Origin: Piper betle
Lineage: Eukaryota; Streptophyta; Magnoliopsida; Piperales; Piperaceae
Reading direction: 5' to 3'
NCBI GenBank assembly: GCA_033002965.1
Contig: JAURVB010003418.1
Coordinates: forward strand, 1 to 64,000
Length of the DNA: 64,000 nt
The notes under the pieces were generated by a model that was given only the letters and a program-made list of their open reading frames with translations, did no database searches and had not been told where the DNA came from. Below are positions 36,222-47,170 of the stretch, piece by piece. A program made the translations under genes and the position numbers. Every line of letters starts with the position of its first letter. The first letter of the stretch is position 1.

Positions 36222-36670
36222 GGAGGTAGCGGTGGGGTGGCCGGGGTCGACGATGATGGCGGCGGGCGGCGAGGTTAAATTTCGCAAGGGAGGCGAATTC
36301 GGCCTAGATTTTAAGAAGTTGATTTTGTCCGCTTGAGCTATGGGTAGGAACCGGGGCTGTTTATCGTTAAGTCGACTTTAACTTTGTTTAGTTTTGGTGC
36401 GACTTGTTAGGGGTGCTAACCCAGGAGTGGATCCGAATTCAATTACGGTTTCAGCCGAGCTAAAAGGGTTCGGTCGAGTTGAACACAGGACACATTCTTC
36501 GATCATTATTTATATTGTTTTATATAATTTAAAATAAAATTAATTATAAAAATTTAAATAATTTAGTTTTGGATCAATAAATAATTTGTTCGGGAATCAA
36601 AATTTAATATTATCACGTAAAAACCATTATTATGATTATATCTACTATTATTTATATTTTATACAAATAC

Positions 36671-36701
<31 letters not shown>

Positions 36702-37072
36702 CCAATATAAATTATCGAGATTTGAGTAGAATCAAGTCAAACAGAGATGTGTTCTGTGCTCGTGCTCACTTGATTCAAGTTAAATTTTTACTAAAACAAA
36801 ATTGAACTGAACATCTAGCGAAAAGCAATCTTTATTGGGCTATTAGCATCTTGAGACTGATTTCAACTTAAAACATTGGAAATTAGTATTCATGTTTACT
36901 CAAAGTAGCTAATTAATTGTGGTCTATGCACACGATTATGTTAAAAAAATAATTTTATAATAATATAAATATATCATAAATATAATCTATTAATTTTATT
37001 AAAAATATATTTTAAAATTATAAAATTGCTAAATGAAGCTAGACTACTTATATTGTAAATATTAATTGATGT
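36222..37072. other. Helicase upstream region
   Basis: The first 110 bases are GC-rich and probably 5' untranslated. Beyond that the DNA becomes AT-rich with a (TA)n run at 36675-36701. No clear TATA box or other promoter motif. It ends where a family A LTR fragment starts. Confidence 0.5.
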
Positions 37073-37539
37073 TGTAAAACTCGCGACCCAAGTCAGGGTT
37101 TTAGAATTTTTAGTCAGTTGGTTTGACTATTTGTCTTGATCGATTCAGTTTTTAGAACACATACATGGGGCTGAGGTTAACTGTGTGTACGTGTCACGAG
37201 GGTTCATTATACCCGAATATTTGATGACAGCATGTGCTACACAGTAATAGACTAAGTTATTAGTAGATACTAGAATATGCTCTATTTATTTTATTTTACC
37301 TAGTAAATCGTAGAATTAGATTTAGGCCATGGATTGTATTAGGACATGTTCGTTAGTTTTTTTCGTTAGGTTAGTAGTTTTCAGAGCATGTCATTCGATG
37401 GATGTTGGACATGTTTTATTTTCCATTTTATTTTTGACTCATGTCCATGAAGTGTTTGACACGCCATGAGAGCCTTAAAGAGCTTTTAAGAGCTTTTAGA
37501 ACCCACTTTACACCTAGTTAGTCTGACCCTAGCCGAGTG

Positions 37540-37540
<1 letters not shown>
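37073..37540 (+). mobile_element. Family A LTR start, fragment
   Basis: Starts TGTAAAACTCGCGACCC and follows the family A LTR for about 470 bases (shared GGGTTTTA, CAGAACACAT, GTGTACGTG, ATACCCGAATAT and AGAGCATGTCATT). It then loses similarity at a (TA)n run. The rest of the LTR is not recognisable, although the palindromic array further on contains the family A motif GACTCGAGTCGG. Confidence 0.8.

Positions 37541-37577
<37 letters not shown>
37541..37577. repeat. (TA)n microsatellite
   Basis: A run of TA dinucleotides separating the family A fragment from the paired hairpins. Confidence 0.95.
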
Positions 37578-37580
<3 letters not shown>

Positions 37581-37595
37581 GGAGGGGAGGCTGTC

Positions 37596-37659
37596 CTGCA
37601 GCACAGCCATCTTGGCTGTGCTGCAGTGTTCCAGCCGTTGGATTTTATCCAACGGCTGG
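37596..37659. repeat. Two adjacent perfect hairpins
   Basis: CTGCAGCACAGCC-ATCTT-GGCTGTGCTGCAG (37596-37626), then after four bases CCAGCCGTTGGAT-TTT-ATCCAACGGCTGG (37631-37659). Both stems are perfect 13-bp inverted repeats. The second stem recurs exactly at 42390-42419. Confidence 0.95.
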
Positions 37660-37689
37660 ACATTCTCCCCCTCCTTCTCATAAGCTCTC

Positions 37690-38309
37690 ACCCCACCCCC
37701 CTCCCCGTTGGCTTTCGCCCCACCCCCGCGCGCCTTCGCCCCCCTGCTTTCGTCCCCGACCCCCGCACCCCTCGCCCCGCCCCGCCTGCCCCTACCCTTC
37801 ACCCCCTGCCTGCTCTCGCCCCGCCCCGCGCCCCTCGCCCCGTGCCCCCGCCGCTCAGCCCCGCCGCCCCTCTGCCCCGCCCCACGCCCCTTGCTCTGCC
37901 CCGCGCCCCTCCCCGCCCCACCCCACCCCTTCCCCCGCCCCTCTGTTTTGCCGTGCAACTTTGGGTCACTCGGGGTTGCCGTGGTTGCGAGGCGGCAATG
38001 GCCAGCGGAGTCGCTGGCTAGCAGTGGGCGGCCTGTGGTCCAGCGCAGGCGGAAGCTGCAACGACGGCGAAGTAGAGGAGCTTCCTCTATTTCGGTTCCT
38101 CTGTTTCTCCATCAGTGCGGCGCAGCACGGCCGGCGGGAGGCGTCGGCTTGGGAGTCACGTGAGTAGGCAGTTACAGCACGGCCGGCGGTGGTGTAGGTG
38201 ACGGCGGCGGCGAACTCACCGGCGGTCGGGGTGGCAGGGAAAAACAGAGGAGAGGGGCGATCGTCGGTAGGGGAGAAAGTCGGGGGTGAAAATAAGGGGG
38301 GGGGCAATT
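37690..38309. other. C-rich low-complexity block
   Basis: Roughly 300 bases of CCCCGCCCC-type sequence, then a GC-rich but more complex part. Open frames in several phases (37626-38163 and others) are proline- and arginine-rich low complexity with no domain. It is comparable in position and base content with the GC island of family A, in inverted orientation. Confidence 0.6.
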
Positions 38310-39490
38310 TCGTAATAAAAACTTGACTCGTCCCCGACTCGAGTCAATATTACAAAATAAATTATATATATATATATATATATAATAATTTTGCAATAAA
38401 AACTTAACTCACTCCCAACAAGAGTCAAGTTTTTATTAGGAAATTATTTTTATATTTTTTAAAATTTATTTCGTAATATTAACTCTAGTCGAAAGCAAGT
38501 CAATTTTTTATTACAAAATTATTTTATATATTTTTTAAATTTTATTTTGTAATATTGACTCAAGTCGGGATGAGTCAAGTTTTTATTATGAAATAAAATT
38601 TTAAAAAATAAACTAATTCTGTCAATTTAAAAAATAAATTTATTTCGTAATATTGACTCGAGTCGGTAGCGAGTCAAGTTTTTATTACGAAATTATTTTA
38701 TATATTTTTTAAATTTTATTTCTTAATATTGATTCAAATTGGGAACGAGTTAAGTTTTTATGATAAAATTATTTTATATATATATTTTTAAAATTTATTT
38801 CATAATATTGATTAGAGTTTGGAGCGAGTCAAGTTTTTATTACGAAACTACTCATGCCCATTTCCTTTTAGACTCAAGTCAATATTCTGAAATACATCTT
38901 GAAAAATATGAAAAAAAGATTAAAATACCATAAAATAAAGTAATCCATTATAACTTGATTATTTTATTTTATGGTATTTTACTATATTTGTTTCATATTT
39001 TTTGGGATATATTTCGTAATATTGACTCGAGTCAGGAGCGGTTAAGTTTTTATTACAAAATTGCCATTGATCGGTGGGGGGAGAAAACAGGGTTGGTGAA
39101 GAAAAATGAAACAATGGCAATTTTGTAATAAAAACTTGACTCGCTCCCGACTAAAGTCAATATTATAAAATATATCCCAAAAAATATAAAAAATATAGTA
39201 AAATACCATAAAATAAATTAATCGAGTTCTAATGGTTTATTTTATTTTATGGTATTTTACTTTATTTTTTTCAAATTTTTCGAGATGTATTTCGTAATAT
39301 TGACTCGAGTCAGGAGCGAGTCAAAGTTTTTATTACGAAATTATATTTTTTAAAAAAATTATTTCATAATATTAATTCGAGTTGGGAGGAAGTCAAATTT
39401 TTATTATGAAATTATTTTATTTTATTTTTTAAATTCATTTCGTAATATTGATTCAAAGTCGGGAGCGAGTCAAATGTTTATTACAAAATT
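38310..39490. repeat. Palindromic repeat array, about 12 units
   Basis: A unit of about 50 bp, GTAATATTGACTCGAGTC then GGGAGCGAGTCAAG then TTTTTATTACGAAAT, is itself an imperfect palindrome. It recurs in both orientations: inverted at about 38315, 38395 and 39118; direct at about 38476, 38550, 38645, 38730, 38808, 39015, 39293, 39365 and 39440. Between 38870 and 39310 two larger inverted repeats meet, each with arms containing AAAATACCATAAAATAAA and its complement. The core matches the junction before the GC island in family A LTRs (17388-17440). Confidence 0.88.
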
Positions 39491-40002
39491 GCCATTGCCC
39501 TTTCCTTCCCCCTCTGTTTTGCTGCTGCCGCCCCACCAGCGAGCGACCTCGCCGCCGGCCGCTCGCTGCCTTCCCGACTCTTCCCCAGGCCTGGACGGCG
39601 TACGCCCGGGGTCGCCGTGCAGCACAGCCAAGCGGCCCCTCTGCACAGCTCGCATCCTTGCCACCACTGCCGCGGCCCCTCTGCCCGGATCTCGTCGACG
39701 ATCGAGCGGATCTCACCGTCGCCGCCGAGGGAGAGGGGGACGAGGAGGCTGTCGACGTTGGCGGCAACGGCGTCGGCGGTGGAGACGGAGCGGGCGGCCA
39801 CAGAGAAGGCAGTGAGGTGGGAGAGGATACAGGAGGGGACGCTGGACTTGATGACGGTGGCGAGGCGGCGACAGCACTGGCCGGTGGCGTCGCTGATTGG
39901 TAGCACATGGCCAACAGCTGGCAGTGGGGCAGCACGGCACGGCAAAACAGGGCGGGGGGGGGGAAGAAAGGGTGGCAAATGCGGGGAAGAAGAAGGGGGG
40001 GG
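39491..40002. other. GC-rich block
   Basis: GC-rich sequence with overlapping open frames on both strands and no known domain. It ends in a run of eight G that served as the insertion target for the family A LTR at 40003. Confidence 0.55.
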
Positions 40003-42369
40003 TGTAACACCCCAAATCCGGTTCACACTCGTGAACCGAACCGGCATGTTACCAGCCCCGGTTAGGTCGGCTAACCCGAACCTAACTCATACGGATCCAA
40101 TCTCGGCGTCTTAAGATGTAGATACGACTTGTCATGCATGGATAAATTCATAAAACCCTAACATGATACTACATGGATGACATGCAACCAATTTTCACAT
40201 CATTACAATTACGGTAAAAATCCTGAAATAAAACCGTCAGGGTCTCCCCTAAAAGTGCAATTATGGGCCCACCCTGTCAAAATAATATATATATATATAT
40301 ATAATATATACACATGCATCCATGATTTCATTCACACAAAATCTAACATATTATGAATTCATTCTGAAGCTTGGGTCTCAACCCACTACGCTTCTGCTGC
40401 TCAACTCTGATCATATTTTGCATTCTGTTATCGTGTCTTAGCATTTCATTCACATCATATCATCATGCTCAAACATTTAATCATGTCATTCACAATATAA
40501 TAACATAATAATACAATATTAAACATTCAGAAATCTAACATGTGTGTGTACAAGACCTCATTGCTCCTCCGTCCAAGCTGGCTCCTCCAACTCGTGATTA
40601 TTACCTACATATAGTATAAAAACACGTCAGTAACAAGTGTTACTGGTCCGGAAAATAAAATAACTATAACAAACTGGCTATGAGAGCAAACTCTCATATG
40701 AAAGAAAACAGCATATACTCCACGTGAACACTCTGAAGGGCACTACTGAGGAGCCACTGGGCTGCAGACCCGGTAGCATCCCGAACTTACTGCTGCTGGT
40801 ACTATGCCGCTCTCGGCACTTCTTTTTCAGTACTTCTCGTGAAACTTTATCCTAAGCCCTCTCCTTACCTCCATATTTCTCCTGGCCTTGAGCACGAAGG
40901 CCGAGTACTCTCAGGCAGTCGCCTTTAGTACCCTTTGAACCACAAGTCCGGACATGCGCTGTACTAAACAGTACCCGTAAACCTCCACGTTCTCCGGGTG
41001 TGAGGAACTCAAACGCGGAGTTATCAGGATCCCTCGGGAATGGAACAGTCCGCTGGCACTAATCCAGAGCCCGCTTTGACTGTCACGGCATCCTCTGCAT
41101 GGTACGTGCAGTCGATTTCTCCATCTCTCGTCTCACAGAAACACGAAAACTATATATATATAGGCTTGGGTAGGGAGTTACATAATAGGCCCGAAGGCAA
41201 CTTTTGGTGGATCTTGTTTTCGAAATCAACCTCGAGGGATCTCATCCTCGAGGGGTTATTAATCCGGAAAATGTTCGATTAAATGGCCCGAGTTAAGTGG
41301 GATCCGATAAAACGCCACTTAACCCGTCCTGCAGACAATAAATCAAACATACAATAGAAAAGATTAAAACAGACGAGTCCTAAACGGACCTGGTAGAAGC
41401 TCCAAGCGTGTCATTGCGCCTAGGCGGCGAGCTCCTACTCCGTACCTACACATCAAAACTAAATACTAACGTCCGACTCATCCATGACCTCAGCATAGCC
41501 AATGGAGGAGCGGCTCGCCGGAAAATGGCAAAACAGAGCCGGCGGCGATGGGTCGCTAGATCCAGCCGGCCACGGTGGCGACGGCCTCCATTCCAGTCGG
41601 GGAAGGTCGCTGGAAGGCTGAGGGTGCTAAGGCGACCGACCGATCGCGACGGCGTTGGTCGCCGGCGGCAGGATCGGCGACGGAAGCGCAACGCGGGCGT
41701 GGCGTGGCGTCGCGGCATGGCTTCCTCGCGTCGCGGCGGTCCGATGGGGGCCGGACCTGGTCGGGGCGGTAGGGCGACGCCGTGGCCGGGCTGGGCGGCG
41801 TCGATCGGCGGCTAGGCGGCGTCGGCCGTGGCAGCGGTGGCGCGCGAACAGGGGCGGCGCGGGCGAGGGTTTGGGGAAGAAGAAAGGAAAGGTCGAGGGT
41901 GTGTGTGGTGGCAAACTCGTAAATATTACTTGACTCGTCTCCGACTCGAGTCAAGTATAATAACTAAGTCGTATTAAATCCTAAAAAAAAATTCATAAAA
42001 ATTGGGAAAAATCCCGTAAAATCAAACAAATACCAAACATCGTAATGATATGCTCTAGAACTATCAACCCACCCAAAATGCCCGTAACGCGTCCTAACGC
42101 GATAAACGGCCTAAAACTAATTCTACGATCCATTATATATCATAATAAAAAAAATGAACTGCATACTCTCATATATTCTGATAACTCATTCTTTTCTGCT
42201 GTGTTCATGACGTTATCATCATATACTTGGGTACACATGACCCTCATGGCTCATACACGAGACTGGCGTCGGCTCAGTACACGTGTTCTGAAACTGACTC
42301 GACTCGAAAATAACGGTCGAACCAACCGGTTCTGAATATAAAACCCTGACTCGAATCGTGGGCTTTACA
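40003..42369 (-). mobile_element. Family A solo LTR, inverted, 2367 bp
   Basis: On the plus strand it starts TGTAACACCCC and ends GGGCTTTACA, flanked by GGGGG on both sides (39998-40002 and 42370-42374). It is nearly identical to 16978-19954 but lacks about 610 bp, joined at 41480 where the other copy has positions 17858 and 18480. Conserved hairpins lie at 40625-40646 and 40679-40698. No internal domain, so a solo LTR. Confidence 0.92.
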
Positions 42370-42794
42370 GGGGGATTGGAGTTTATTTTCCAGCCGTTGG
42401 ATCGTAATCCAACGGCTGGGATCAAACTCCAGTACAACAAACTTTTCTCCTATATATATATATATACCTAAACTACCCTTCCCTATTTTCCCCTCAACCC
42501 GATCATTTCCTTCCTTCTTCTCTCCATATTGTCGACTGCCCCACCCTTCTTGCCTCACCTCGCCGTCGGCATGTCATAATCGGCTACTACGGGCTGCATC
42601 TCGCCAACCAATCGCCATCCAGCCAGCCCTCCCCCTTCTCCTTCCTTTCCCCCTCACCTACGCCCTCCTCCTTCAACTTCCCCTATTCATCGACCACTAT
42701 AGCAGCCTCTTGGTCACCGCCGTCACCATGCTGTGGGCCAACTTCCTCCTTGCTGACCTTTCCCTCCCCTTACCCTCTCTTCTCCTTCCCCTCC
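42370..42794. other. Spacer with long hairpin
   Basis: It contains CCAGCCGTTGGAT-CGTA-ATCCAACGGCTGG (42390-42419) with outer arms GGAGTTT and AAACTCC (42378-42384 and 42424-42430), then a TA run and C-rich sequence. Before the family A insertion this segment adjoined 40002. It replaces the first part of the family D 5' LTR. Confidence 0.7.
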
Positions 42795-45111
42795 TTACTA
42801 ACCACCACTTCAGCTTGCCGCTTGCGAGTCTCCGCCTCACCCCCGGCCACCGGACTGGCACATCCATAATCGCCTTGTGGCAAGCTATCACTCTGTACCT
42901 ACGATTGCCACTAGCACTACCATAGTCTCCATGGGCGATGACATTTTTGCTATCAATTTTTGCCATTGTCACCACCTTTTTGGGCCATTTTTTGGCACAG
43001 GTGACTACCCTCCGATGAAGCCGACTACCCCAAAATCTTCAAGTTGCTGAGATCTCTATTTTGAGACCACCCACGACCATCGCCGTCAACGATGTCGCCA
43101 TACCTGGTGGCGAAATCGCCTCTTTCCGGTCATTTTTCGGCTAGCCAATAGCTGAACTCTACCGATCATCACTACTAGCACCTCTGCCATGATGCCTTCT
43201 GTCAATCCCGACCGGCGGTGACCCCAGCCGCGCCACAGTCGACATTTTCCAGTGACCCCAGCCAGTTTACCTGCCACCCGCGTTCCCGTCTGCCTGGCCG
43301 TGCCCGAGTTCATGTCCATCATGTCTGCCCAGTTAACTTGGCCTATTTTCTAATTAACCCAGATCGAGTTGGTTCAGTTCGGTTTGGTTTGGTTGAGCTT
43401 GATTCGATCTGGTTCAATTCATTTTCAATCAGTTTTGGTAATTCAATAACCCCTTTATTAGTTTAGATGCATTTTTACATGATTTAGTATATTTGGATGT
43501 TATGATTATTTTTCTTTATTTATTTATTTATTATTATTCGTGTATTTATTGATTATAACACATGTTTAAATAATTATTTATTATTATTAATGATGTATTT
43601 ACTTATTAATATTAGTCTTATTTATGTTTACTAAATTGTGTCTGTATGTCTGTATATATATATGTATTTATTTATTTATCTATTTGTTTGTTCAGGTGCT
43701 TGTTATTATTTATTGTATTTAAATATGTATTCTTGATTTGTATAACTATGATATTATTATTATTCATGATTAATGAGTATTAACTATTTCTTTATTTATT
43801 CATTTATTGAATTATTATTTATATGTTTACTAACACGAGTTTATATGATATTTACTCGTGTTTACTGGTGTATTCATATAGTATAATTATATTATTATTT
43901 TATGATTAGAGTATTACTTATGTTCATGTATTTATTGTTTATCTAAATATCTATGACTGCATTTATTTATTTATTTATTATTTAATATTATTATGACTTA
44001 ATTTTTTTGCCTCATGTTTAGTAATAAGTTTGTTAGTATTGTTTTCTTTATTGTGGTGTATTGGTGATATAAGCATACACCACGAGCATGCATCATACAG
44101 AGACATCGGTATTTTATTTAGAAGTGGGTTTCGATGTAGGTTAGAGAGCCTAAGCTCACCATAGATGTGTCGATGTGCTTGAAGCTTGGACCATAGGCCT
44201 ATAGGACTCTCCCTCTCTGCTTGACTCCCTGCGTGTAGAGTTTAATTGTGTTTTTGATGTTGGACGACATCGATAGTGTTCTATCGGATCCCTCTGATGT
44301 CAGATGATTTAGCCGTGTCTCTACATATTTTTAATAAAACTACAAGGATGAGATTCCTTGTTAGTTTTCGAACTCAAGCTCCAAAAATATATAATATAAG
44401 CCGCTTCCTTAAACCTATTATATAAGTACGTGCATTTTTACGGATTTCACGAATAAGAGAATGAGTTGTATGAAGATATGTATAGACCGCACTAGTACTC
44501 CTTCAAACCCTGAAGTAGTGCTGTATATGAGGGCACTGCGTAATGCAACACATTTCTGGAATTTGGGCCACTAACTTAACTGTTTCTTTTGCCACTCGAG
44601 TACCGTGGTGGGTGAAATATGGAATATGTGAGGGTGTAAGCTTTGTATGTATGAATATGAATATAAGCTGTGCATACGAGTTGACACTTGATTAAGTATG
44701 TTTGCTTACCACCCAGTGTGAGGCAATCTTGAAGTTTTATGAGTTTTTGTCGGTAATGGAATACCCATTTGCTAGATTGTATTAGTTATTTTTCGAACTA
44801 GTAACACTCGTTACTGACGTTTTTCATATAATATATCTAGGTCTTGCAAATCCTGAGTCGACGTTGATGGAAGGATAGATAAATGCTACACACACTTGAG
44901 CTCAACGCATTTATTTCTTTTCTTACTTTTACTTATATTTGATGTGTTTTGATGCATATTTAACAATATCTTTCATTCTCATGACACCAAGCAGGTTGTT
45001 TCAATATATTTTATCTATCAAGTCTTACCGTCCAACAACTTTAAACATGACTCAACTTGATTGTAACATTTTTTATTCGGTTCTTAATTGTACCAAATTT
45101 GTGGTGTTACA
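42795..45111 (+). mobile_element. Family D 5' LTR, truncated at its start
   Basis: From GCCGCTTGCGAGTCTCC near 42813 on, it runs parallel to the 3' LTR from 49893. It ends GTGGTGTTACA at 45111, directly followed by a primer site. The first 600 or so bases of the LTR are absent. It contains the conserved hairpin module at 44799-44820. Confidence 0.88.
44799..44820 (+). other. Conserved LTR hairpin module (family D, 5' LTR)
   Basis: TAGTAAC-ACTC-GTTACTG, then ACGTTTTTCA and TATATCTAGGT. The 3' LTR has the same at 51970-51990. Confidence 0.7.
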
Positions 45112-45422
45112 GTTAGTATCAGAGCCATGTCTTTGTCAATTGAGATGAAAGACTTTTGTTTTGAACCAAGTGTGTAGAGTTCTCCTTAGCCAAGACAACA
45201 AGTATTCCCTTTGGTATTTTATCTATCAAGTCTTACCGTCCAACAACTTTAAACATGACTCAACTTGATTGTAACATTTTTTATTCGGTTCTTAATTGTA
45301 CCAAATTCGTGGTGTTACAGTTAGTATCAGAGCCATGTCTTTGTCAATTGAGATGAAAGACTTTTGTTTTGAACCAAGTGTGTAGAGTTCTCCTTAGCCA
45401 AGACAACAAGTATTCCCTTTGG
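45007..45422 (+). repeat. 208-bp tandem duplication spanning LTR end and primer site
   Basis: Positions 45007-45214 and 45215-45422 are almost identical. Each holds the last 105 bases of the LTR, the terminus GTGGTGTTACA (at 45111 and 45319) and the primer site. The element thus has two consecutive LTR ends and primer sites. Confidence 0.93.
45112..45129 (+). other. tRNA-Met primer binding site
   Basis: GTTAGTATCAGAGCCATG follows the LTR end. The core differs by one base from TGGTATCAGAGC, the usual primer site complementary to plant initiator tRNA-Met. A second copy lies at 45320-45337. Confidence 0.85.
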
Positions 45423-45604
45423 TATTTTTTCTATATATCAGATTTTTGCTTAGTCAGACCATAGCAATGCATGTTTTAGTATTAACAGAAATTATGAGAT
45501 GAATTGAGATCATGATTTTAGTAGATGCCATCTTGGATCTCATTGGGAATGTCATGATAAGCTCTAAGACATGCCTTTGCTTTTGTCATGCCAGTGATTT
45601 GGAT

Positions 45605-46071
45605 TGTAACGACCCAGCCCAAAGTGCAACGTAATGGGCTAAGTCATTTCTTTAAAATGGGTACCCCGGAAGTTAAAGATCTCTAGTCCATTCCGACTTA
45701 TAAACAAGATCTTCTCCCAGTAGGTATTAGATGTGGGACTAAGTTGAGGGATCTCACAATTCACCCACCTTAGGAAATTTCGTCCCCAAAATGCCTATTC
45801 TTGGCCCGTTGCTAGCCCCAGCTCCACGTCCTTTCTTGGCCCGTGACCGGCAGCCTAGCCAACGTCCCTAGTCCATCCCACCATCTAACATGGAACCAGG
45901 TCGGCTCTGATACCATTTGTAACGACCCAGCCCAAAGTGCAACGTAATGGGCTAAGTCATTTCTTTAAAATGGGTACCCCGGAAGTTAAAGATCTCTAGT
46001 CTATTCCAACTTATAGACAGGATCTTCTCCCAGTAGGTATTAGATGTGGGACTAAGTTGAGGGATCTCACA
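45605..46071 (-). mobile_element. TRIM-like element with 154-bp terminal repeats
   Basis: Direct repeats 45605-45758 and 45918-46071, both TGTAACGACCCAGCCC...GGGATCTCACA, differ at only a few positions. Between them, on the minus strand, AAATGGTATCAGAGCC adjoins the right repeat as a tRNA-Met primer site, and CTAAGGTGGGTGAAT adjoins the left repeat as a purine tract. Total 467 bp and no coding capacity. The sequence beyond the right repeat again starts with the purine-tract region, so it may be a remnant of a tandem or recombined unit. No matching target duplication. Confidence 0.8.
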
Positions 46072-46979
46072 ATCCACCCACCTTAGGGAAATGAATTAGC
46101 CCATTACGTTAGATGAGGTTGGACCTAAGAGTGTCTACATGCTAAGTTAGATGAGGTTGAGTTTGATGGTGATTGGGAGTACCTAGATCTTTGGCAACCA
46201 CATTGAAGCACTTACCCATCTTTCGCATGTCGCCACATTAGTCCTTCCTTGGGACATGGTGAACATTGTGAGATAGAATCATGAGAGATGACACCAATGG
46301 GGCGCTTGGAGTGTGAAGATATTCACATAGTTATATGATACATAAACATGGACCATCAAGTGCCTTAAACAGGTCCATTAGGCATGGTCCAAGGTCTACC
46401 ATAGAGAACTTGGACCTTTAGACAAATCCCAGTGGATGAAGGATGTGCTCATGACAGTGGAGCCACTGAGGTAATTGGAGCATAGATGAGAGTTTGGACA
46501 GATGACTTGAGATGGACCAATTTGAAGAGATAGCAGTAGATGAGGATGAGTAGCAAGGTGGATCTACAGTCCCATGGATACTTCACCACCTCCCCTCTTC
46601 TACTAGTGTATCTATGTCTTAACAGTATTATTGGCCACTCTTCAACATATAGAGGCATGAACACACTGAGAATGAGCAAGTTTACCTTTGACCGCTGATT
46701 TAGATGGTTGACCGGATGTCACTCGATCTGTCGGGCCAAATCAATGATGGCTATTGAGAAATAGTCAGTGTTTATAGGAGCAATCACCCCAGATTTCAGG
46801 AGATATGTGTAGGCTCAGCATTTGATCACTATTGTACGTATCACCAATATGATCCAGACACCATCCGGATCAGGCACACATGGTTAAATAGCCTAAGTCG
46901 AGTGTAGCAATTAGCTTTGATGAGACAAATACATGGAGGAAGGCATGTCAGAGACAGTAGTGGGTTTACAAAGTACATG

Positions 46980-47170
46980 ATTAGAATCAGATCTTCAGTA
47001 GTTGGAAGCACAACCACTGTTCGAGTTGCACAACCACCATTGGAGTAGCACAACTGTCGTCCATGATGCACAACCACCGTTGGAGTAGCACAACTGTCGT
47101 CCATGATGCACAACCACCGTTCGAGTTTCCCAACCACTGACCGTGATGTACTGCCACCAACCGAATGCGA
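46980..47170. repeat. 40-bp tandem repeat
   Basis: The phrase GTAGCACAACTGTCGTCCAT with GATGCACAACCACCGTT recurs, preceded and followed by diverged units based on GCACAACCACC. It lies in the family D interior. Confidence 0.85.

Noticed and set aside
34071..36287. Two separate helicase genes (35691-36287 and 34071-35231)
   Set aside because: The two halves of the DEAD-box core join exactly through a GT-AG intron with matching phase, so they are exons of one gene.
16978..42369. The two near-identical family A units (16978-19954 and 40003-42369) as the two LTRs of one 25-kb element
   Set aside because: They are in opposite orientations and each has its own target duplication (CTTTA, GGGGG).
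45112..45129. Short matches to tRNA-Met as a tRNA gene
   Set aside because: Only the 3' end complement is present, directly next to LTR ends, which is what a primer binding site looks like. No cloverleaf can be formed.
45605..46071. TRIM-like unit as a Cassandra element
   Set aside because: The overall design is similar, but I see no 5S rRNA-like promoter sequence in the 154-bp repeats, so the name is not supported.
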